Shown here one piece after another: positions 42,503 to 51,392 of a DNA stretch of 64,000 nucleotides; position 1 is the stretch's first letter; every line of letters begins with the position of its first letter. Source of the stretch: UBA1672 sp050633285 (lineage in GTDB: Bacteria > Pseudomonadota > Alphaproteobacteria > Micavibrionales > Micavibrionaceae). The notes beneath the pieces were generated by a model, which did not search any database, had not been told where the DNA came from, and worked only from the letters and a program-made list of their open reading frames with translations. Both the position numbers and the translations under genes were made by a program. Where the stretch lies: NCBI GenBank assembly GCA_050633285.1, contig JBOEGG010000006.1, forward strand, positions 62,001-126,000, written 5' to 3'.

Positions 42503-43373
42503 ACAATTCTTTATAGTAGATTTCCCTGCGCTATTAATAGTAATACTGGCCTCCCTCCTTTGCAGCTTACTTGGTAATTTTTTATTACTCCGTAAGCAGG
42601 CAATTATGGTTGATGCAATAAGTCACTCTGTCTTACCGGGCATAGTAACTGGCGTAATACTCTCCGGTACTTTCAGTATTATATATGTCATGGGGGGTGC
42701 GTTAACATCTGCATTAATTGCAGTAACACTGGTCTATATATTCGAACATTATCTGAAAATAGATCGAAACGCCGCGATAGGATGCGTATTTACGGCAATG
42801 TTTGCGCTTGGGGTACTCCTTTTAGAGACACAAATAGGATCTCGCATACACTTGGATACACAACACGTCCTCTACGGCGCTCTTGAGCTCACCTATTGGT
42901 CAACTCCATTTGAGTGGAGCAGTATGCCAACGCAAATCAAAACCCTGTCCTGTGTCCTCCTGCTGGCATTTTTATATATAAGCCTCATGTATAAAGAATT
43001 AAAATTAACAACATTTGATCCCGACTACGCAAAAATGCTTGGCTATAAAGCACAATATTACTATTTATCACTTATCATACTAGTCGCCCTCGCCTCTGTT
43101 AGCTGCTTTGAAGCCACAGGATCTATTCTCGTCATATCACTCTTCGTTTGCCCTGCCGCTGCGGCTAGAATCATATGCAATACATTGTCAGGGCAAATTC
43201 TTTTAAGCGCAGTAATAGCTGTGACCTGTTCCATATTAGGCTATATCGGCGCATCTTTTCTTCCTATATGGCTCGGCTTCGATCAAACTGTTAATACGGC
43301 CTCAGTAATCGCCGTTTTACTAGGGTTATCCGTCATAATCTCCATAATAATCACATCAAAGAGGCCTCAATAA
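42495..43373 (+). CDS. sitD: Mn/Zn ABC transporter permease
   Basis: The second 292-residue ABC-3 permease has NFLLLRKQAIMVDAISHSVLPGIVTG near the N-terminus and ELKLTTFDPDYAKMLG as the coupling loop. Two permeases per operon is the sitABCD arrangement, in which C and D form the heterodimeric channel. It is the last gene of the importer operon. Confidence 0.93.
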   Translation: MFEQFFIVDFPALLIVILASLLCSLLGNFLLLRKQAIMVDAISHSVLPGIVTGVILSGTFSIIYVMGGALTSALIAVTLVYIFEHYLKIDRNAAIGCVFTAMFALGVLLLETQIGSRIHLDTQHVLYGALELTYWSTPFEWSSMPTQIKTLSCVLLLAFLYISLMYKELKLTTFDPDYAKMLGYKAQYYYLSLIILVALASVSCFEATGSILVISLFVCPAAAARIICNTLSGQILLSAVIAVTCSILGYIGASFLPIWLGFDQTVNTASVIAVLLGLSVIISIIITSKRPQ

Positions 43374-43438
43374 CCTGACGCATGATCGTCAAGATTTGCA
43401 TTAAAGTAAGTTTTTCAATAAAATCGGATGCATATTTC

Positions 43439-43466
43439 TTGACATACCATCCTGAATATGATTATT
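43439..43466 (+). promoter_or_regulatory. candidate rplU-rpmA promoter
   Basis: A consensus TTGACA (43439-43444) is followed 15-16 bases later by GATTAT/ATTATT, about 95 bases before rplU. The -35 box is strong, the -10 weak. Confidence 0.4.
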
Positions 43467-43559
43467 TCCATCGCCTATGGCACAGGGATTCTAACAATGA
43501 CTTATGTGCTCGCGATAGAAATATTAAAAACAACATACGAATAAAAACGGAATTAAAAG

Positions 43560-43874
43560 ATGTTTGCTGTTATTAAAACTGGTGGAAAACAGTACAAAGT
43601 CCAAAAAGATGATAAACTTCTTGTTGAAAAATTAGAAGGAAACGAAGGTGACAAACTTACATTAGACGAAGTTCTAATGGTCGTTGATGGCAAAACATCA
43701 AAAGTTGGTGAGCCTTTGGTTAAAGGTGCAGAGGTAGAGGCAACTGTTGTTGCTCAGACACGTGGCCCGAAGATTACGATCTTCAAGAAAAAACGTCGTC
43801 AAAACTACCGTCGTAAAAAAGGACATCGTCAAGACCTGACAATGATCCAGATCACAAACATCAAGGCTGCTTAA
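43560..43874 (+). CDS. rplU: 50S ribosomal protein L21
   Basis: This 104-residue protein matches bL21 throughout: MFAVIKTGGKQYKVQ start, GAEVEATVVAQTRGPKI, and the basic FKKKRRQNYRRKKGHRQ rRNA-binding segment. It is followed 40 bases later by rpmA, the usual pair. Confidence 0.98.
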   Translation: MFAVIKTGGKQYKVQKDDKLLVEKLEGNEGDKLTLDEVLMVVDGKTSKVGEPLVKGAEVEATVVAQTRGPKITIFKKKRRQNYRRKKGHRQDLTMIQITNIKAA

Positions 43875-43914
43875 TCTTATAGGCATCCGAAACTAAGAAT
43901 TTAGGAGATAAATT

Positions 43915-44199
43915 ATGGCACATAAAAAAGCAGGTGGTAGTTCCAGAAACGGACGTGACTCAGCTGGTCGTCGCTTAGGTATTAAAAGATCTGGTGGACA
44001 ACAAGTTCTTGCAGGTAACATCGTTGTGCGTCAACGTGGCACAAAGTGGGAGCCAGGTAAGAATGTTGGACTTGGTAAAGACCACACAATCTTCGCTCTA
44101 ATTGACGGAAGCGTTCATTTCACAACAGGCCGTAGAGGTCGTCCGGTTGTAAATATCGTTCCTGCAAATGATGAGCAGCAAGCACAAGCAGCAGAATAA
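43915..44199 (+). CDS. rpmA: 50S ribosomal protein L27
   Basis: The 94-residue bL27 protein opens MAHKKAGGSSRNGRDSAGRR; the N-terminal tail reaches the peptidyl-transferase centre. There is no Firmicutes-type cleaved N-terminal extension. AGGAGA lies 7 bases upstream of the ATG. A strong terminator follows. Confidence 0.98.
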   Translation: MAHKKAGGSSRNGRDSAGRRLGIKRSGGQQVLAGNIVVRQRGTKWEPGKNVGLGKDHTIFALIDGSVHFTTGRRGRPVVNIVPANDEQQAQAAE

Positions 44200-44230
44200 C
44201 CTTCTTGAGAATACTGCTAAAATAATTATC

Positions 44231-44256
44231 AAAGAGGGGTTTTCCCCTCTTTTTTG
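44231..44256 (+). terminator. intrinsic terminator after rpmA
   Basis: AGAGGGG and CCCCTCT form a perfect 7-bp GC-rich stem with a TTTT loop, followed by TTTTTT. It lies about 33 bases after the rpmA stop and separates rplU-rpmA from obgE. Confidence 0.9.
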
Positions 44257-44327
44257 TTGAAATTAAACAGCTACTCGCATTTAATTCCCCATAAGAGAAT
44301 ACGAATAAAGATAAAGTTGAAAAGCCG

Positions 44328-45359
44328 ATGAAGTTTTTAGACCAAGCAAAAATCTACCTATATAGTGGCAAAGGTGGCCCGGGTTGTGTTTCATTTCATC
44401 GCGAAAAATACATAGAGTTCGGTGGCCCCGATGGCGGTAACGGTGGTAAGGGCGGAGATGTATATTTCGAAGCAATAGAAACACTCAACACTCTAATCGA
44501 CTTTCGTTACCAACAGCATTTTAAGGCCGAGCCAGGCAACCACGGCTCAGGCCGTAACAAATCAGGTGCAGGTGGTAAAGACTGCATCATACGCGTCCCT
44601 GTCGGCACAGAAATCTTGGATAATGATCAAGAAACGGTTCTTGCAGACTTAACAGAGCCGGGGAAAATTATAAAATTCCTAAAGGGCGGCGATGGTGGCT
44701 TCGGTAATGCGCATTATAAAAGCTCAACAAATCAAGCTCCACGTAAATTCACCCCCGGCTGGCCTGCTCAGGAAATCGAAGTATGGTTACGCCTGAAACT
44801 AATTGCCGATGTAGGACTAATTGGCTTGCCAAATGCTGGAAAATCAACATTTTTGGCGGCATGTTCAAATGCGAAGCCTAAAATAGCAGACTACCCCTTC
44901 ACAACACTTCATCCTAACTTGGGAGTTGTTCGTGCAGGAGAGCGCGACTTTGTACTCGCAGACATTCCTGGCTTAATCGAAGGAGCACATGAAGGACACG
45001 GCCTAGGTGATCGTTTCCTTGGTCATGTAGAGCGCACATCCGTACTCTTACATATCATTGACTGTACACAAGATGATTTAGCCGGTGCATATAACACAAT
45101 CCGCCATGAATTACGTGAATATGGTGGTGATCTAGCAAATAGACAAGAAATTATAGCCATTAACAAGGCAGATGCACTCGGCGATGAGCTTGCACAAGAT
45201 CAAGCAAAAACGCTTGAGAAAGCAATTGGAAAGCCCGTTCACATTATGTCTGCCGTGTCAGGTGAAAACACACAAACTATTCTGCATAAACTCGGCGATA
45301 TCGTATATAAAGAAAAATACGGCGATGATACAGATCGCACAGGGCCATATGAACCATGA
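44328..45359 (+). CDS. obgE: Obg family GTPase
   Basis: The 343-residue GTPase has the glycine-rich Obg fold (about 1-158, GGPDGGNGGKGGDV and similar). Its G domain has G1 GLPNAGKST (about 167-175), switch II DIPGLIEGAHEGHGLG and G4 INKAD. Obg acts in 50S ribosome assembly and growth control. Its stop codon overlaps the proB start by 4 bases. Confidence 0.97.
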   Translation: MKFLDQAKIYLYSGKGGPGCVSFHREKYIEFGGPDGGNGGKGGDVYFEAIETLNTLIDFRYQQHFKAEPGNHGSGRNKSGAGGKDCIIRVPVGTEILDNDQETVLADLTEPGKIIKFLKGGDGGFGNAHYKSSTNQAPRKFTPGWPAQEIEVWLRLKLIADVGLIGLPNAGKSTFLAACSNAKPKIADYPFTTLHPNLGVVRAGERDFVLADIPGLIEGAHEGHGLGDRFLGHVERTSVLLHIIDCTQDDLAGAYNTIRHELREYGGDLANRQEIIAINKADALGDELAQDQAKTLEKAIGKPVHIMSAVSGENTQTILHKLGDIVYKEKYGDDTDRTGPYEP

Positions 45360-46513
45360 ACTCCACAAAGCGTACATGTCAAACTATCTTAAAAGATAGT
45401 CGATTAATCGTTATTAAAATCGGCTCGGTTCTTGTACGTGGAGATACCCTTGATAAAGTTAATCAAGAATGGATGGATGCCCTTGCCTCTGACATACAAA
45501 ATCTACAAAATCAAGGCAAAAAAGTTGTTATAGTTTCCTCAGGCGGTGTTGCGCTAGGTCGTAAAGCATTAAATATAGCACCGGATATAGCACCCGATTC
45601 AATTCCTCTTGCAAAGAAACAAGCTGCATCTGCAGTTGGGCAATACCACATATTCAATGGTTACTTTAAAGCGTTCGCGAAACACGGAATAGACGCCGCA
45701 CAAGTTCTACTAACAATGAGCGAAACTGAAAACAGACGCATGAGCCTAAATGCACGGGAAACATTATACACGCTGCTTGATAACGGAATTGTACCGGTCA
45801 TCAATGAAAATGACACAGTCTCAACAGGTGAGATCCGCTTTGGTGATAATGATAGGTTAAGCGTAAGAGTCGCCCAAATGATACTGGCGGATACCGTTGT
45901 GCTTCTTTCCACGACTGATGGCTTATACACCGATAATCCCGATAAAGACCCGCAAGCACAACATATACCGCTTATCGAACAACTAACTGCCGAACACACA
46001 AAAATGGCGGGAGAGGCTTTAGCAGGCTTAAGCACAGGGGGCATGAAAAGCAAGATAGAAGCAGCCACAAGTGCAACAAAATCCGGCATCCACCTCATCA
46101 TTACAGAAGGCCGAAAAAACGGCGGTCTTAATGATCTGTGTAATGATACAAATAAAAAATCCAGCCTGTTCCTAGCCAAAAAATGTGATAGCAACGCCCG
46201 TAAAATATGGCTTAGCACACATATGAACCCAAAGGGCTATGCCACTATTGATGATGGTGCCCAAAATGCTCTGAAAAACGGAAAGAGCTTACTTCCTATT
46301 GGCGTGAGCTCCATAGACGGTGACTTTAAACGTGGTGACGTGATAGAGGTGAAAACCCTATCCGGGCATAAAATAGCAATGGGCTTAAGTGCCTATAATG
46401 CCGAAGATGCACGCCGTATAATAGGTAAGAACAGCGCAGACATACATGAAATACTGGGCTATACCGGCCGAAACGAACTTATCCATCGTAATGATATGGT
46501 CTTAGAGAGTTAA
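45356..46513 (+). CDS. proB: glutamate 5-kinase
   Basis: This 385-residue enzyme phosphorylates glutamate, the first step of proline synthesis. It has an N-terminal amino-acid kinase domain (VIKIGSVLV, IVSSGGVALGRK, INENDTVSTGEIRFGDNDRLS) and a C-terminal PUA domain (about 290-385, SLLPIGVSSIDGDFKRGDV). The overlap with obgE indicates co-transcription. The next pathway gene, proA, which commonly follows, lies about 17 kb away at the window end. Confidence 0.96.
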   Translation: MNSTKRTCQTILKDSRLIVIKIGSVLVRGDTLDKVNQEWMDALASDIQNLQNQGKKVVIVSSGGVALGRKALNIAPDIAPDSIPLAKKQAASAVGQYHIFNGYFKAFAKHGIDAAQVLLTMSETENRRMSLNARETLYTLLDNGIVPVINENDTVSTGEIRFGDNDRLSVRVAQMILADTVVLLSTTDGLYTDNPDKDPQAQHIPLIEQLTAEHTKMAGEALAGLSTGGMKSKIEAATSATKSGIHLIITEGRKNGGLNDLCNDTNKKSSLFLAKKCDSNARKIWLSTHMNPKGYATIDDGAQNALKNGKSLLPIGVSSIDGDFKRGDVIEVKTLSGHKIAMGLSAYNAEDARRIIGKNSADIHEILGYTGRNELIHRNDMVLES

Positions 46514-46588
46514 AGCCGCATCTACTCTTTGCAATAACACTAAATTCATCCATTATATCTATTCAATCGAATCAGATATGGACAAGAG

Positions 46589-49177
46589 ATGCGTACAGAA
46601 ACACCAAAAACAATTCACCTGAAAGATTATAAACCATTTCCATTCAGTATCAGCGAATTACATTTAAATTTTGATATACATGATGGCTATACTGTCGTAA
46701 GCGCGAAAACATTATATGAGCGCCAATCATCAGGTGACTTGTTCCTATATGGTGAAGATCTTGAAATTCTATCGCTGAAAGTAAACGATGCTGAATACAT
46801 CGATTTCACGAAAGGTGAAAGTGGTCTGACATTAAAAACAGAACTAGACAGCTTCACCCTTGAAATTCAAACGAAAATATACCCCGAGAAAAATACCCGC
46901 CTCGAGGGGCTATATAATTCTGGTGGAACATATTGTACACAATGCGAAGCCGAGGGGTTTCGCCGCATAACATATTATCCTGACCGCCCTGATGTACTAA
47001 CAACATTCACCGTACGTATTGAATCAGATAAAAAATACCCCATCTTACTATCAAACGGAAATAGAATAGATGGAGGCGAAGTTGGTGAGGACAGGCACTT
47101 CACAATATGGGAAGATCCACATCCTAAACCATGCTATCTTTTCGCCCTTGTGGCAGGAGATCTAACGCATATTCATGACACATACACAACAACATCCGGA
47201 AATGATGTTGACCTATACATCTATGTACGTCCCGGTGATGAAAGCCAATGTGCACATGCAATGGACAGTCTAAAGCGATCCATGAAATGGGACGAAGATG
47301 TTTATGGTCTTGAGTATGACCTTGATATTTTCAATATCGTCGCCGTTAGTGATTTCAACATGGGTGCGATGGAAAATAAATCTCTCAATATTTTTAACAC
47401 CGCTCTTGTTCTCGCACACCAAGAAACCGCAACAGACACCGATTTCATGCGTGTAGAAGGCGTAATAGCGCATGAATACTTCCATAACTGGAGTGGTAAC
47501 CGTGTGACATGTCGCGACTGGTTTCAACTCTCCCTCAAAGAAGGTTTAACAGTGTTCAGGGATCAGGAGTTTTCCGCCGATACCCATTCCCGTGACGTGC
47601 AACGTATTGACGACGTCTCCCATTTACGCCGCTTTCAATTTTCAGAGGACGCATCCCCCCTCTCCCATCCCATTCGTCCGGACAATTACATTGAGATCAA
47701 TAATTTCTACACAATGACAGTTTATGAAAAAGGCGCAGAAGTCATTCGGATGCTGCGTACTATTTTGGGTGCAGAAAATTACCGTAAAGGAACAGACCTA
47801 TATTTCGAACGCCATGATGGACAAGCGGTAACATGCGATGATTTTGTTCAGACCATGCAAGATGCAAGTGGAGCCGATTTGAGTCAGTTCAAACTATGGT
47901 ACTCTCAGGCTGGCACACCTCAGATAACCTTCAAAGGGCAATATGATGAGGTCAAAAAAAACTACACAATCAACTTAACCCAAAATATCCCCGATACAAC
48001 AGGGCAAACAAACAAACAGCCTATGCACATCCCTGTATCTATTGGCTTGATCGGTGATAACGGCGAAGATATACACGACACGCAGACATTTATGCTAACA
48101 CAGGAAAAACAATCCTTTGAAGTAAGCAATGTTCAACAAAAACCAACACCATCAATACTCAGAGGGTTTTCAGCTCCCGTAAAACTTGAAGCAGACTTAA
48201 ATGAATCTGATCTTGCATTCTTAATGCTACACGATTCAGATGGCTTCAATAGATGGGAGGCCGGACAGAATTATTACCTGCGTACTATCAACGCAATGAT
48301 TGAGGGTAAAAGCAAGGAACCATCCTCTGAATTCCTTAACCACTATGCCACTCTGTTGGATCGTGCCTTTGATCCACAAAGTGATAAAGCACTTATGGCA
48401 CGCGCATTGAGCCTGCCAGATATCCCACTTATCGCGCAAACACACGACATCATAGATCCGCAAAGCATCTGGGAAGCGCGTCAAGCCATGCTAAATGCCA
48501 TTGTGGATAAGCATGCGGATAAGTTAGAGGATATCTACGCTCAAAACCGTACAAATAGTGATTTCTCTACCACTGCCCACGCTATGGGGCAACGTACCTT
48601 ACAAAACACCGTAATGTTAATACGCGCGAATAAATTAACCGATCAGGATGCTACGCGTGCACAAAGCCATTATGACACCGCAAATAATATGACAGACCGT
48701 ATGGCTGCCCTTTATCTTGCCTGTGCATTGGATGGTGACACACATAACAATATATTATCCGACTTTTATGATCGCTATTATGACTATGCTCTTGTCATTG
48801 ATAAATGGTTTAGTGCGCAAGCCCAAATCGCACTACCCAAAACAATAGGCACTGTGAAAGCATTGCGACAACATGCAGATTTCAACATCACAAACCCCAA
48901 CCGTGTGCGCTCTTTATTTTCTGCTTTTGCAATGAATAATCCTGTACGCTTTCATGCTGTCGATGGTTCAGGCTATGCATTCCTGCGCGAAGCTATCATT
49001 GAACTCAATACGATTAATCCGCAAATCGCCGCACGCCTTTTAACACCATTACGTGAATGGAGACGTTATACGAGCGATCGTCAGGACATGATGAAAAATA
49101 CCCTTGCTGAAATATTAGAGATTAAAGATATTGCACCGGATGTTTTTGAAATTGCGAGTAAAAGCTTAAAGGGCTAA
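46589..49177 (+). CDS. pepN: aminopeptidase N (M1 family)
   Basis: The 862-residue zinc aminopeptidase removes N-terminal residues from peptides. It has the PepN type signature YPDRPDVLTTFTVRIE, the exopeptidase motif GAMENKSLN (about 257-265), and the zinc motif HEYFHNWSGNRVTCRDWFQ with the third ligand Glu in LKEGLTVFRDQEF. Length and C-terminal helical domain agree with E. coli PepN (870 residues). It is followed 8 bases later by rnhB. Confidence 0.97.
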   Translation: MRTETPKTIHLKDYKPFPFSISELHLNFDIHDGYTVVSAKTLYERQSSGDLFLYGEDLEILSLKVNDAEYIDFTKGESGLTLKTELDSFTLEIQTKIYPEKNTRLEGLYNSGGTYCTQCEAEGFRRITYYPDRPDVLTTFTVRIESDKKYPILLSNGNRIDGGEVGEDRHFTIWEDPHPKPCYLFALVAGDLTHIHDTYTTTSGNDVDLYIYVRPGDESQCAHAMDSLKRSMKWDEDVYGLEYDLDIFNIVAVSDFNMGAMENKSLNIFNTALVLAHQETATDTDFMRVEGVIAHEYFHNWSGNRVTCRDWFQLSLKEGLTVFRDQEFSADTHSRDVQRIDDVSHLRRFQFSEDASPLSHPIRPDNYIEINNFYTMTVYEKGAEVIRMLRTILGAENYRKGTDLYFERHDGQAVTCDDFVQTMQDASGADLSQFKLWYSQAGTPQITFKGQYDEVKKNYTINLTQNIPDTTGQTNKQPMHIPVSIGLIGDNGEDIHDTQTFMLTQEKQSFEVSNVQQKPTPSILRGFSAPVKLEADLNESDLAFLMLHDSDGFNRWEAGQNYYLRTINAMIEGKSKEPSSEFLNHYATLLDRAFDPQSDKALMARALSLPDIPLIAQTHDIIDPQSIWEARQAMLNAIVDKHADKLEDIYAQNRTNSDFSTTAHAMGQRTLQNTVMLIRANKLTDQDATRAQSHYDTANNMTDRMAALYLACALDGDTHNNILSDFYDRYYDYALVIDKWFSAQAQIALPKTIGTVKALRQHADFNITNPNRVRSLFSAFAMNNPVRFHAVDGSGYAFLREAIIELNTINPQIAARLLTPLREWRRYTSDRQDMMKNTLAEILEIKDIAPDVFEIASKSLKG

Positions 49178-49185
49178 CACGGGCT

Positions 49186-49794
49186 ATGACAGATTTTTCA
49201 CTGGAAGAAGAGCATACCGGCACAGTGTGCGGGTTAGATGAGGTGGGTCGTGGCCCCCTCGCCGGCCCGGTTGTTGCCGCGTGCGTCGTTATTCCAAAGG
49301 GCAAAAGAACCCTCGATTTCATTGCCGATATTCAGGATAGTAAAAAACTCTCATTAAAAAAGCGCGAGCACTTATACCAAAAAATAACTGAGCATTTCCC
49401 CTACGCGATATCAGAAATATCTCCAAAAGAAATAGATGAGATCAACATTCTACAAGCCTCATTACAGGCAATGAAAACTGCATTCAATGAAATCCAAGAT
49501 ATAGACCATGCCCTTGTCGATGGTAACAAAGCTCCTGATCTCAGCTGCCCTACGACAACAGTCATAAAAGGTGATGCTAAATCCAAAACGATCGCCGCGG
49601 CATCAATTATTGCAAAAGTTCACCGTGACCGTGTCATGCAGAACCTCGCTAACCGGCATCCGCATTATGGTTGGGCGAACAATTCAGGATACCCAACGAA
49701 ACAGCACCGTGAGGCTCTTATAGAATACGGTATTACAGAGCATCATCGAAAAACATTTGCCCCTGTGCGCAAGATTATTGAATCACAACAATAA
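49186..49794 (+). CDS. rnhB: ribonuclease HII
   Basis: The 202-residue enzyme cleaves RNA in RNA-DNA hybrids and at single ribonucleotides. The active-site segment CGLDEVGRGPLAGPVV (about 10-25) supplies Asp and Glu, with later acids in HALVDGNKAP and the SIIAKVHRDRVM motif. It follows pepN by 8 bases and precedes ccrM by 127 bases, a neighbourhood common in alphaproteobacteria. Confidence 0.97.
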   Translation: MTDFSLEEEHTGTVCGLDEVGRGPLAGPVVAACVVIPKGKRTLDFIADIQDSKKLSLKKREHLYQKITEHFPYAISEISPKEIDEINILQASLQAMKTAFNEIQDIDHALVDGNKAPDLSCPTTTVIKGDAKSKTIAAASIIAKVHRDRVMQNLANRHPHYGWANNSGYPTKQHREALIEYGITEHHRKTFAPVRKIIESQQ

Positions 49795-49804
49795 CTTACT
49801 TAAA

Positions 49805-49894
49805 GATTCCATAACAACCTATTGAGTCTGCACAAAAAAACTCAATAATAATACTTATTTTTCTTGACCTTGGAGTCATAATGACTCATGATTC
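49805..49894 (+). promoter_or_regulatory. ccrM promoter region with five GANTC sites
   Basis: GANTC, the site methylated by CcrM, occurs at 49805-49809, 49824-49828, 49873-49877, 49883-49887 and 49890-49894. The third and fourth form a perfect 15-bp palindrome (GAGTCAT-A-ATGACTC) just after a TTGACC -35-like box at 49864-49869. Their methylation could control ccrM transcription, as is known for Caulobacter ccrM. Confidence 0.7.
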
Positions 49895-49921
49895 GACCTC
49901 AACTTTCAGAAGGAAATAGGA

Positions 49922-51028
49922 ATGTCGAGTCAAAAGAAGAATCTATCCACAGAGACAATTCTAGTTGGTGATTGTGTAGAGAATATGAAATCTCTCCCCA
50001 AAGGCTCAGTTGATTGCATATTTGCAGACCCTCCCTATAACCTTCAACTTGGCGGTGACCTCCATCGCCCTAACAATTCAAAAGTTGATGCAGTCGACAA
50101 CGATTGGGATCAATTTGATAGCCTGAAAGCATATGATGATTTTACACGCGAATGGCTCTCTGCTGCGCGTGATACATTAACTGATGATGGCTCTATCTGG
50201 GTGATCGGAAGTTATCACAACATCTTCCGTCTTGGTTACATTTTACAAGATTTAGGATTTTGGGTACTGAATGATGTTATTTGGCGTAAATCCAACCCAA
50301 TGCCTAACTTCCGTGGACGTAGATTCACCAATGCACATGAGACAATGATTTGGGCATCTAAATCTCAAAAATCAAAATACTATTTTAACTATGATGCCAT
50401 GAAGTCCCTGAATGAAGACTTACAAATGCGCAGTGATTGGTACCTCCCTCTTTGTACAGGAGGCGAGCGCCTAAAAGATGAAAACGGCAAAAAAGCACAT
50501 CCCACACAAAAACCCGAAAGTTTACTTCATCGTGTCCTAATGGCCTCAACGCGTAAAGGCGATACTGTCCTTGATCCATTTTTCGGTACAGGTACAACTG
50601 GGGCAGTTGCAAAGAAACTAGGGAGATCTTTCATAGGCCTAGAACGTGATGAAACATATGCAAAATTTGCACGTGAACGTATCGCCTCCATAGACCCGCT
50701 AAAAAGTAATTTGGTTGAGACAAAACCAAAGCGTGAGCAACCACGCGTACCATTCGGCACCCTTATAGAGCGTGGCCTCCTTGAACCCGGGGCGGTTTTG
50801 ACAGACTCCAAAAAACGCCATAAAGCAACAGTGCACGCCGATGGCTCTATTATCGTCCAAAATCAGATTGACCCGATGCGTGGCTCCATCCATAAAGTTG
50901 GTGCAGCCGTTCAAAATGCACCCTCTTGTAATGGTTGGACGTTTTGGCACTATAAAGATGGGCGCAAAACATTACCTATCGATACCTTAAGAGAACAAAT
51001 CAGGGCAGAGCAAACGCATGCCAACTAA
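49922..51028 (+). CDS. ccrM: CcrM-type GANTC adenine methyltransferase
   Basis: This 368-residue beta-class N6-adenine methyltransferase has catalytic motif IV FADPPYNLQL near residue 36 first, then the target domain. The SAM motif I, VLDPFFGTGTTGAVAKKLGR, lies near residue 215. The C-terminal part (about 260-360) is the RAMA-like domain found in CcrM. VIWRKSNPMPNFRGRRFTNAHE is highly typical. CcrM methylates hemimethylated GANTC after replication and times alphaproteobacterial cell-cycle genes. It overlaps folB by 11 bases. Confidence 0.97.
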   Translation: MSSQKKNLSTETILVGDCVENMKSLPKGSVDCIFADPPYNLQLGGDLHRPNNSKVDAVDNDWDQFDSLKAYDDFTREWLSAARDTLTDDGSIWVIGSYHNIFRLGYILQDLGFWVLNDVIWRKSNPMPNFRGRRFTNAHETMIWASKSQKSKYYFNYDAMKSLNEDLQMRSDWYLPLCTGGERLKDENGKKAHPTQKPESLLHRVLMASTRKGDTVLDPFFGTGTTGAVAKKLGRSFIGLERDETYAKFARERIASIDPLKSNLVETKPKREQPRVPFGTLIERGLLEPGAVLTDSKKRHKATVHADGSIIVQNQIDPMRGSIHKVGAAVQNAPSCNGWTFWHYKDGRKTLPIDTLREQIRAEQTHAN

Positions 51029-51392
51029 CATAAATTCAGATCAAATATTTATCAAAGACCTCGTAATTATGATGTCTGCGGGTATTTACGATCATGAGAA
51101 AGAAAATCAGCAAAGAGTAATTTTTAACGTTACTCTTGAGGTTGATAGCAATTGTAGTGCGTCATTAAATTCTATTATTGACGTAACTTCTTATGAAGAG
51201 ATTGCAAACGCTATAGAGGCAATATCAGGATCACAACATTTTGATCTTTTAGAAGAGCTAGCAGAGAAAATATCCGCACATTGCCTATCCTTACCGAAGG
51301 TAAGATCAATTGACCTATCAATAGAAAAACCAGACATAATCCAAAATACAAAGTCAGTCGGAATCAGGGTTGTAAGAACACAACTTAATTAA
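51018..51392 (+). CDS. folB: dihydroneopterin aldolase-like protein
   Basis: The 124-residue protein matches the FolB/tetrahydrobiopterin fold: IFIKDLVIMMSAGIYDHEKENQQRVIFNVTL with the family's GIYDHE motif, DVTSYEEI, and HFDLLEELAEKISAHCL. FolB cleaves dihydroneopterin in folate synthesis. The start overlaps ccrM by 11 bases; its end overlaps the end of the convergent unknown gene by 8 bases. No other folate gene is nearby. Confidence 0.85.
   Translation: MPTNINSDQIFIKDLVIMMSAGIYDHEKENQQRVIFNVTLEVDSNCSASLNSIIDVTSYEEIANAIEAISGSQHFDLLEELAEKISAHCLSLPKVRSIDLSIEKPDIIQNTKSVGIRVVRTQLN

Noticed and set aside
43382..43576. 64-codon plus-strand frame between sitD and rplU
   Set aside because: It overlaps the rplU start, has no ribosome-binding site and low-complexity composition, and covers the likely rplU promoter.
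45661..46218. 185-codon minus-strand frame inside proB
   Set aside because: It is fully contained in a clear housekeeping gene, and its composition is that of an antisense shadow.
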